From contig NCSJ02000586.1 in assembly GCA_002812745.2 (NCBI GenBank), positions 1 through 15,135 of the forward strand: a DNA stretch of 15,135 bases, in the 5' to 3' direction. Numbering within the stretch: position 1 is the first letter of the stretch; each line of letters begins with the position of its first letter. The notes beneath the pieces were generated by a model. That model was not told the DNA's origin. It worked only from the letters and a program-made list of their open reading frames with translations, and made no database searches. Shown one piece after another: positions 8,387 to 15,135 of the stretch. This DNA is from Scytalidium lignicola. Taxonomy: Eukaryota > Ascomycota > Leotiomycetes. The position numbers and the translations under genes were made by a program.

Positions 8387-8428
8387 TGTTTTAAGTATAG
8401 ACTTCTTAAACATATAGTAAATACTTAT
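8387..8428 (+). other. Decayed CCHC zinc knuckle of Gag
   Basis: The spacing C-X2-C-X4-H-X4-C is kept exactly: Cys at 8387, Tyr (TAT) at 8396, His at 8411 and Tyr (TAT) at 8426. The two Tyr stand where Cys (TGT) is expected, a single G-to-A change each. The knuckle binds element RNA during packaging. A Lys-rich run precedes it and an Asp/Glu-rich run follows (LSEEEDFKDKEE), the normal surroundings of a nucleocapsid domain. Confidence 0.85.
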
Positions 8429-8689
8429 AAGAAAGATAACAAGTTGAGTATAATAGTTAAAGTTAGAGCTATGAGAATTCTGAGAATTATGGATATTTCA
8501 TTAGAATTATCAGAAGAAGAAGACTTCAAAGACAAGGAGGAAAACTCATTAGAAGAAGAAGGTTGTTAGGACTTAGTGATTATATTACATCATGTTATTA
8601 AGACTAATGCAGATAAGATAGTTATAATAAGAATCCTTAAGACAAATTCTGTATTTATNAAAAAGAACTTAACATAAAAGACAACCTTA

Positions 8690-9690
8690 AGATAACAACC
8701 AAACTGAAGGTTAAGGCAAATGAAGATTGATTTTAGGAGTCAATGGAATTTAAATGATTATATTGTTAGACTTCAAAGTTATATCAACAGAATAATATCT
8801 TGTTTCTAGGGAATTGCTAATCTTGAAATATTATCTTATAATTAGCATAAGAGGATTAAGAGGATAAGAGATCCTGGACAAAAGTTAGCTTTTCAGAACT
8901 GTATAATAAGAAGAAATAACTGTTGAAGTATGTAAACTTAATATTAAGGATCTTGTTCTTATCTATAAGATTAATCTCCAGAGTATTATTATAAAGAAAA
9001 GATTACATGAATTCCTCTTACCAGTGGAAAGAACTCAGATCTAAAATGACTTTAACCAAATGCTTAAGGACACTTGGATGGTGATAGAAGAAGGATTAAG
9101 CTATGTCATGTGGGGATGATATAATATTCAACATAAAGGACTTTTAATAATAACCTTCTAATAAGATTATTTAGAAGTNAAAAACATAGTACAAGGAAAT
9201 TTGAGGTTTAAGAAAATCAGTAGAACAATTACTTGAAATTAAGTAGTATTATACTTAATAAGAATGGAGAGAACTAGTAAAGATTATTATTAAACTAACT
9301 AACTAGGATATAAAAGCACTATTTACGGTTAACAAACTAAAGGAAGATTTACTACCTTTAGAATTACTTATTGTATTACCAAGAGAAAATGAATTATTAC
9401 AAGGAATCAATGAATAGTTCAACCAGGAAATAATAACATACCCTTTGAATTTTGCAAAAAGAATTCTTGTAATAAGTAATGTTATTATTACTAAAATAAG
9501 GGAATGTCTTGGAAATGAGATAGCAGAATGAGTACAAGATGTATATATATTCATAAACAACGAAAGTTTAGACAGACTAAGGTTGAGGAACCTTGTTATA
9601 AGGTGAATAGCATTATTTGATGAACTTCAGGAGAATGTTGAAGATCTAGAAATTGTTGATAATGTTTTAGTTGACAATGTTAGAAATGTT
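8690..9690 (+). pseudogene. Extra Gag-Pol segment between zinc knuckle and protease
   Basis: About 330 codons in frame 1 separate the zinc knuckle from the protease, far more than in most gypsy elements. Stops here are mainly at Gln or Trp positions, so this was coding. Recognisable stretches include RSWTKVSFSELYNKK near 8870-8915, EWRELVKIIIKLTN near 9262-9303 and KALFTVNKLKEDLLPLEL near 9313-9366. I recognise no enzyme motif. A known parallel is Pyret of Magnaporthe, described as having an extra domain between nucleocapsid and protease. Homology to that domain is not shown. Ns at 8659 and 9179 lie in or next to it. Confidence 0.6.
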
Positions 9691-10050
9691 AATCTTTACT
9701 CTATAAATAGTGAAAGTTCATTATATATTAACATAACATTGTATGGAAAGTTAATGAAGGCCTTGATCAATTCAAGAGCTAAAAGGAACTTTATCAACAA
9801 ACAAGTTATAAAGTAGCTTAGACTTAGTACAAGAGTTAAAGATGATAGTTACTTGATATTGTTAACAAATGGTATTAAGGTTCAGAAGTATGTTGATATT
9901 CAAACTTAGAACTTAAATATAAGGTATAGTAAAAGTTACTAAGAAAGGATATCTTTTGATGTTATAAGGTTAAGAATATATCAGGTTATATTAAGAATTG
10001 AATGGATAAAAAAAGTATAATCTAATAATTGATTGGAGAATAGGTATGAT
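9690..10050 (+). pseudogene. Aspartic protease domain
   Basis: SLYINITLYGKLMKALI leads into N-S-R-A at 9769-9780, where the active site D-S-G-A is expected: GAT became AAT and GGA became AGA. The domain ends with VILRIEWIKK (normally ILG..WL..), again Gly to Arg, near 9990-10015. A run of seven A at 10009-10016 shifts the frame, after which the typical IIDWRIGMITF follows. This enzyme would cut the polyprotein. Loss of the catalytic Asp makes it inactive. Confidence 0.85.
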
Positions 10051-10059
10051 TACCTTCTT

Positions 10060-11050
10060 AAAAGAAATTGTATCTTTAGGAGTTGTTTATGTTGACAAAA
10101 CTATAAAACATATTCTTAAAGAATATTATGAATAGCTAAAGTTATTTACAAAAAGACTTGATGATTTAGCCTTATCTGAGCACAAACCATAAGATCATAA
10201 GATAAAGCTTAAAGAGAGGTTTAGATTAGCTTATAGACTAATTTATTGAACAACTTTTACTGAGGATAAGGTAACAAAGAAATGATTATTTAAGAAGATG
10301 GTGTTTAAAGGTTTATACAGAGAAGGTTATAGCAAAGCTAGAGTATTATTACATTATGTGAAGAAAGAGGATAACTTATTAGGATGACCTTGTAATGATT
10401 ATAAACACTTGAATAGTAGGACTGAGAAAGACTAATACCCTTTACTATTGATAGATTCAATGATAAACAAGTTGAAAGGAGTTGTTATATTCACTAAACT
10501 AGACTTATAGTCAACATTTAATCTGGTTAGGATTAAAAGAGATAATAAATAGAAAGTTGTCATTCAAACAAAATACAGATTATTTAAGCTATTAGTTATG
10601 ATGTTCAGTATGACCAATACTTTAATAACATAATAGAGAATAATAAATTAGATATTAGAAAAATATCTGAAGAAATTCATGATAGTATATCTTGATGATA
10701 TAATCATTTACTCAAGGAGTATTAAAGAACATAAAGAGTATGTTAAGCTTGTTTTAAAAGCATTGTAATAGGCAGGATTACATTGTAAGCTAGTAAAATG
10801 TAAATTTCACAAGAAACAAGTTCAATTCCTAGGATATTATATTTTTAGAAAAAGAATAAAAACTTTTGATGACAAGATTTAGTCAATTAAGGAATGAGAA
10901 ATGCTTAAGACTATTAAGCAATTGTAAAGTTTCTTAAGATTAACTAATTACTATTGAAGATTTGTAAAAGATTATTCTAAGATCTTTATGTTATTAACTA
11001 AACTCACAAAGAAGGATTAAGTCTATAAATAGAATAACATTATAAAGGAA
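10060..11050 (+). pseudogene. Reverse transcriptase domain (Ty3/gypsy)
   Basis: Frame 2 runs through the whole domain. DHKIKL near 10195 is the usual start, then CNDYKHLN near 10391 (normally C.DYR.LN) and FTKLDL with the motif A Asp at 10502-10504. The active-site YLDDIIIYS has YLDD at 10688-10699. Next come KCKFH..QVQFLGY near 10798-10835 and the thumb FLRLTNYY-stop-RFV near 10930-10965. Stops match Gln or Trp positions. All three catalytic Asp remain although the gene is closed by many stops. It would copy element RNA into DNA. Confidence 0.92.
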
Positions 11051-11059
11051 GTATTCTAA

Positions 11060-11520
11060 AGTATTAAGGATACCTTTGTAAAGGGAGATTTCTTGAGAAT
11101 CTTCAACCTAGAAAAAGGAATAAAGATTAAAACTAATGCTTCTGATGTAGCATTAAGAGTTGTACTATTATAATCATAGCAGATTAGTAAATGATATTAT
11201 TAAGTACTATTAGCATTTTAGTCAAGAAAGTTGAACATTGTAAAAAGAAATTATCAAATGTTGAATAAGGAAATATTAACTATTGTGAAAGTTTTGAAGT
11301 ACTAAAGGGTGTATACTATCAGATCCAGTGAAATAGTTGATATACTTTTAGATTATTATAACTTCCAATACTTTATAACAACTAAGTAATTAAATATAAG
11401 GTAAGTATAATGGGTAAAGAAATTATCTGAGTATGATTTTAAGATTACTCATGTTAAAGGCAAAGACAATAGAAGAGTAAATACTTTAAGTTAGAAACCT
11501 GAGTACTTAGCTAAAGAGAA
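11060..11520 (+). pseudogene. RNase H domain of gypsy pol
   Basis: KTNASD at about 11129-11146 stands for the TDASD motif, with Asn at 11135-11137 in place of the catalytic Asp. AF-stop-SRKLN and NYQMLNKEILTIVK near 11214-11290 match the SRKL...Y...DKE.LAIV motif, with Asp to Asn. Near 11425-11500 the closing KLSEYDFKITHVKGKDN and NTLS match the usual D...Y..GK.N..AD.LSR end. Same frame as the RT. Confidence 0.87.
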
Positions 11521-11739
11521 AGAGGAAAGTGAACTTATATTAAAAGAAGACAAAAGTAGATTCCTAATATACAATAAAGGACAACTTATAATTATCATAA
11601 CAATAACAAACAAACACTAAGCTAATTGGATTAATAAAGTAATCAAAAAGGAGAAAGAGGAAAACACTTTATTAAATATGATTAAAGGTAAATAGGAAAA
11701 AATCAAAAACATTTAATATAAGAACAAAAAAGTTATATA

Positions 11740-12640
11740 TACTAATAAAACTAGTAAAAGAGTTTGTTAAAGAATAGTATAATTTATTATACAATAAACA
11801 TATAAAAGTAACTTGATATTATTACTAAATAAATAAGGATTACTTTATTGTGAAATTACAATCAATAGTTAAGAAAGTAATTGCAAAATGTAAAATCTAT
11901 AAGAAGGTTAAAAATCTAAAAAAAGAAGCTTTGAGGACAATTATATTCTACACAAATACTTAACAATCTATAAGAATTAATCAAATAAGATTTTATTATA
12001 AAACTATTAGTTTTTACAAATTGTATAATAAAGGTTAAGTATAACTTTATCTTTGTAATAACTGAACATTGTATTAATTATACAATATTTAAACTGTTCA
12101 AGGAAACTTAAGGAATAGAAAAGATAGCTAATATATTCTTATAAAGAATAATGTCTTAATAAGGATTACTAAAACAGATAATCTTTGATAAAGATACTAG
12201 ATTTACATCTAAGTTTTAAAAGACAATAACAATAAGAATAAGAGTCAAGAGGAAGTTGTTAACAGTATAGCATTTACAAACCAATAGAAAAACAAAATGT
12301 TTAAATGGATAGTTAAAAAGATACCTTAGATATTATATCAACTATAATCAAAATAATTAAGTTGATTACTTGTTAATAGCAGAAATGGTGTATAATAATA
12401 TACTACATGAATCAACTAAGATTACTTTATTCTATGCAAATTATGGACATAAACTAAAAGGGTTTTGCATTAGACTAGAGTTGGAATCCACAAGTGAATT
12501 AGCAAAGATTTGTATAAAGTAAATAGAAGAAATACAAGAGAAAATCAAGAACTTACTTTAATATACTAAGGAAAGAATGAAGAAGTATCATGATCATGAA
12601 TACTTAATAGAATTAATGTATAAAAAAGAAGGATAAAGTT
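11740..12640 (+). pseudogene. Integrase zinc-binding and catalytic core
   Basis: Zinc-binding part in frame 3: His kept at 11799-11801 (NKHIKV), first Cys at 11889-11891, second Cys now Tyr at 11898-11900. Catalytic core in frame 1: first Asp at 11989-11991 (DFIIKLL), second Asp at 12187-12189 (IIFDKDTRFTSKF). Exactly 36 codons later comes AAA (Lys) at 12295-12297, where Glu is required, preceded by HLQTNRKT (normally HPQTDGQT). Downstream AEMVYNN near 12382 matches the AE.AYN motif. D, D-35-E spacing is kept although the enzyme is dead. Ns at 12646, 12661 and 12673 follow. Confidence 0.9.
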
Positions 12641-12649
12641 TAATCNTTC

Positions 12650-13025
12650 TTAGAAGAAACNATTAAAACAACNAAGACTAAGTAATAAACTAAACTAAGT
12701 AAAGATAAGATTATATAAAGTTAAAGAAGTTTATAAACTTTTAATATATAAATTGAAATTATCAACAATAGTTAAGATATATCTTATTTTTTATGTTTTA
12801 CTTCTTAAATTAACATTTGAAAACGTTTAAACATTAATACTAGAAGAAGTCAATCTAAAAAGAGAATATGAAGTTAAGAAAATTATCAATTACAAAATGT
12901 ATTATAAGAAACTATAATACTTGGTTAAATAGATAAAGTATCTAGAAAGTAAAAATGAATAAGAACTTACTTCTAATCTCATAAGTTATGAGAAGTTATT
13001 AGAAGGATATTACCAAACTCATTTT
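12650..13025 (+). pseudogene. GPY/F region and chromodomain
   Basis: After a muddled stretch with three Ns, which still shows LRRN and an FFMFYFLN-like segment (normally HPVFHVSLL), frame 3 gives a chromodomain: REYEVKKIINY near 12860, then YLVK-stop-IKYLESKNE-stop-EL and LISYEKLLEGYYQTH to about 13020. The stops TAG at 12930 and TAA at 12960 sit at the two conserved Trp of VKW.GY and .TWE. This places the element among the chromoviruses, whose chromodomain targets integration to histone-marked heterochromatin. Confidence 0.86.
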
Positions 13026-13029
13026 AAAA

Positions 13030-13640
13030 TGGATTTCTAGGCAATAGAATTGTAAGGTCAAAAAAGAAAAGGTTAATAATAAAAGAAAAAGCTTTATTTA
13101 CACAAGTAGAATACAATTCTCTAGACAATTTTTCTTACTTCTCTTTCTCTTTTACAACATCAAATTCATCTAAGTACTTTAGGTTATGATAAGTTATCTT
13201 ATTCTTTTACTATCAAAGAAGAGTTTGTTACTTTTGTAAACAAAGGATTTTGGCTATGACTTTTTTCTTCTTCTACTTATAGTTTGTCCATAGATTTTTC
13301 CAAAAACTCTTAATCCTAAGAATAAAGGACATTCTTATCTCAAGAATTAGAGGCTATATCATAAGAATACTTTATGTACATATACTTAGAACATTGTAAA
13401 AACTTTAAGAAGTTTACAACACACTTTCAGTTCTCCTTAAAGTAATAAGAACAAAGGTTTATACTATTATTAATATCCTTAATAATCAAGATAAGATTAA
13501 CTCTTTTTCTTTTCTTTCTCTTGGGATTAGATNAAAAAGAAGAAGTAAGGACACTTTAAGAGTATATTAAAGGAAAAGAAAGGATTAACAAAGAAATAAA
13601 ATAATTTATAACAATAAATTAAATGTTAAGGTAATGTTAA
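13030..13640. other. 3' region between chromodomain and purine tract
   Basis: About 600 bases separate the chromodomain from the 3' LTR, more than needed for a simple 3' untranslated region. Several frames on both strands hold long stretches interrupted mainly by TAA and TAG. A minus-strand frame at about 13325-13240 is basic (ISRRRKKS). A plus-strand frame at about 13200-13500 is Phe/Ser/Leu-rich. Neither matches a family I know. N at 13533. It may be non-coding or the remains of a small extra ORF. Confidence 0.4.
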
Positions 13641-13643
13641 TAT

Positions 13644-13653
13644 AGAAAAAGGA
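13644..13653 (+). promoter_or_regulatory. Degenerate polypurine tract
   Basis: AGAAAAAGGA lies three bases before the 3' LTR, the expected place for the primer of plus-strand synthesis. It is short and probably worn by G-to-A change. Confidence 0.55.
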
Positions 13654-13656
13654 TAA

Positions 13657-13993
13657 TGTTATAAGTTTTACCTAATAAGCTGATTGGTATAAGCTTAAGG
13701 CTTAGTACATAATAAGGGTATATAAAGAACTTAACAATCAAAGGTTATATAAGAAAGTCTTAAGATCCTTAAAGGACTTTTAAGGACTTTAAAGACTTTA
13801 AGGAATCTAACTGTATTTCATTATCTATATAAGCATGTTATAAGAATATAAGAGTAAACTCCTTATATTCAACTTAAATACATTACTAGATCTTACCCTT
13901 GACTTAATTACTTGTATTATACGTTTTCACTATCCTTGAACATTTACCTTACACTTAGCTATCTAATGACCTAGATAATGTAGTTTTATAACA
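13657..13993 (+). repeat. 3' LTR, strongly decayed
   Basis: This 337-bp copy runs from TGTTAT to ATAACA and aligns with 6868-7204 without gaps. Most differences are G or C in the 5' copy against A or T here, for example GGACTCCA against GGACTTTA. A few go the other way (G at positions where the 5' copy has A), so both copies have decayed, but unequally. Only one CpG remains (13922). The TATA box and hairpin are preserved in position. Confidence 0.95.
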
Positions 13994-14164
13994 ATTTACA
14001 AACTAATTTATACTTCTTATATTACCTTTATTAAAGATAATCTATGCTTAGAAAAGCTTATTATCAAAGCTTAAGATATTAAAGTTATTATTAAAGTTAA
14101 TTTCTTATATTCTTTATTATCTTTACTTTTTACCTTATAAGATATAACTTTTCTTTTATAATTA
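13994..14164. other. Junction stretch between the 3' LTR and copia pol
   Basis: AT-rich sequence with no motif I can place. It could be upstream integrase of the copia fragment or intervening DNA. It does not clearly resume the minus-strand chromovirus that ends on the other side of the plus-strand element. Confidence 0.4.
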
Positions 14165-15135
14165 AACTTTATGTTTAAGAAGGTTATACAATTTATTAAA
14201 GAAGAGGAGATGTTTGAAAATAAACTTTTTTAAGTAATTATACTTATTAAATATAATTATAATTATCTGAAAAGCTTAAAGAATAAGAAGTTTAAACAAG
14301 AACATATTAATTCTAATATTATATACATTGATCTTATAAAGAATTATGTTATATACTTATAAACTATAAAATTAAGTACTTAGACTTTATCTTTATCTTT
14401 AATTGTTTTTCTATCTTCAGTTGTTTTTGAAGCTTTTCTTGATAAAGAAAAGATTCTTAGTTAATTTTTAACAGTTATTATAACTTATAATCATTATTTT
14501 ACAACTTATTTTACTTTGAATTTAAAGTATACCTTAGTTATAATAAATGATCTTATTAAACTGAAATCTTATAAAGAAACCTTTAATACTTTATATTCTT
14601 AAGAATGATAAGATATTATAATTACAAAACTTAAATTCTTAATAAAGTATAAGACTTTTAAACTTACTTAACCTCTTCTTAAAAAGTATACTTTAAAAGG
14701 TTAATAAGTTTATTATATTAAACATAATACAAACTATTAAATTGAATACTTTAAAGTTAAGTTTATAATTAAGAAATATAAACAATATTATAAAGTGGAT
14801 TATGATTAAACTTAAGTAAGTATTGTTAAGTTAATAATATAAAAAGTATTAATATTAGTTATTACTATTTATAACTAACAAATACATTAAATAAACATTA
14901 TTATAACCTTTTTGAATAATAATATCAATGTAAAAATTTATATAAATTTCCTTAAAGGATTTACTATTAAGGATTTTTAAACTTTTAATGTTGAATATAT
15001 TAATATTAATGATGATCATCTTATTCTTCTTCTTCTGAAGTCTTTATATAAATTAAAACAAACTCTTTATTGTTAGTAATTGAAGTTTAACTTTAAATTA
15101 ATTAAGATTAACTTTCTTCCTCTTCAATTTAACCT
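14165..15135 (+). pseudogene. pol: Decayed Ty1/copia pol fragment (integrase end and RT start)
   Basis: Frame 2 carries the hallmarks of the copia RT. KSYKETFNTLYS-stop-E near 14555 stands for the P.SY.EA....W entry. Then come FKVKFIIKKYKQ near 14750 (normally YKARLVAKG), VDYD-stop-T at 14795-14812 (DYDETFAPV) and ITFLNNN near 14903-14923 (TAFLNG). LLKSLYKLKQT at about 15032-15064 stands for LKKSLYGLKQAPR. The motif A Asp reads AAC (Asn) at 14894-14896 and the Gly of LYGLKQ reads Lys. Sequence from about 14165 to 14330 resembles the copia integrase C-terminus (LIKYN.NY, then a basic run) but less surely. YVDD and RNase H would lie beyond the window. Confidence 0.85.

Larger units (their letters stand above)
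7250..8569 (+). pseudogene. gag: gag pseudogene
   Basis: Gag forms the particle shell that packages element RNA. The likely start is ATA at 7250-7252, read as a decayed ATG (inference), opening a Glu/Ser-rich leader. After an A-run frameshift at 7426-7433, frame 3 gives the typical gypsy capsid core: LFYEDKKKL near 7665, then YLA-stop-TRTYLVLNDY, KVL-stop-VSTYLRG and TWF-stop-PF up to about 7830. Here stops replace Gln. N at 7936 lies near the shift back to frame 2. The last part, 8267-8569, is open and holds a basic stretch, the zinc knuckle and an acidic tail. The stop at 8570 is probably also a decayed codon, because the reading continues sensibly beyond it. Confidence 0.85.
6868..13993 (+). 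mobile_element. Full-length, RIP-decayed Ty3/gypsy chromovirus, 7,126 bp
   Basis: Two LTRs of exactly 337 bp in direct orientation bound 6,452 bp of internal sequence. Order is LTR, acidic Gag start, Gag, zinc knuckle, a long extra segment, protease, RT, RNase H, integrase, chromodomain, purine tract, LTR. Frames used are 2 (7211-7425), 3 (7434 to about 7930), 2 (about 8040-8569), 1 (about 8690-10008), 2 (10015 to about 11560), 3 (about 11750-11940), 1 (about 11980-12640) and 3 (12850-13020). There are at least seven shifts, several at A runs or beside Ns. No matching 5-bp target duplication is seen: TCTTT before, ATTTA after. Confidence 0.93.

Noticed and set aside
9303..9560. Minus-strand open frame
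   Set aside because: It is the shadow of the plus-strand Gag-Pol segment, whose frame 1 reads through the same bases with only Gln or Trp/Arg-type stops.
6863..13998. Target-site duplication around the plus-strand element
   Set aside because: TCTTT on the left and ATTTA on the right differ at positions that C-to-T or G-to-A change does not explain.
13994..14060. Minus-strand trace of the gypsy protease active site, which would make the plus-strand element an insertion into the minus-strand one
   Set aside because: An ALI-like trace followed by weak similarity is visible, but the D-S-G triplets cannot be obtained by C-to-T change alone, and copia coding begins soon after on the other strand.

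Overview
The window looks like a transposon graveyard from a filamentous fungus, most likely an ascomycete (Pezizomycotina) with repeat-induced point mutation (RIP) or a similar C-to-T process. Almost the whole window is extremely AT-rich. CpG is nearly absent: by eye about ten in the last 14.9 kb, against about twenty in the first 230 bases. No long open frame survives. Translations still show clear retrotransposon polyproteins in which Gln and Trp codons have become stops and Asp, Gly, Cys and His have become Asn, Arg/Lys, Tyr and Tyr, as C-to-T and G-to-A changes on both strands predict. I see no host gene, tRNA, rRNA or CRISPR.

Layout: (1) 1-232 is a GC-normal block packed with direct and inverted copies of GAGACCGT/ACGGTCTC, ending abruptly. 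(2) 240-771 is degraded AT-rich DNA with weak coding traces. (3) 772-1038 is an LTR-like block (TGTCA...TGACA) with a polypurine tract on its right, so it reads as a 3' LTR of a minus-strand element. (4) 1055-3290 is unresolved: a minus-strand relic with 42-residue tandem repeats and a plus-strand relic of another unrecognised ORF. (5) 3290-6867 is the pol region of a minus-strand Ty3/gypsy chromovirus, in order protease end, RT, RNase H, integrase, GPY/F and chromodomain. It is cut off inside the protease. (6) 6868-13993 is a full-length plus-strand Ty3/gypsy chromovirus of 7,126 bp with two 337-bp LTRs, gag with a zinc knuckle, an unusually long segment between zinc knuckle and protease, then RT, RNase H, integrase and chromodomain. 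(7) 14165-15135 is a plus-strand Ty1/copia pol fragment running off the window end.

These parts do not now work together: every element is dead, with stops, frameshifts and altered catalytic residues. The most informative features are the marked difference in decay between the two LTRs of the plus-strand element, the undegraded repeat array at the left edge, the possible self-priming site, the extra Gag-Pol segment and the unresolved 2.2 kb. I found no convincing new biological system. Twelve single N bases, mostly beside A or T runs, mean that some frameshifts may be assembly errors.
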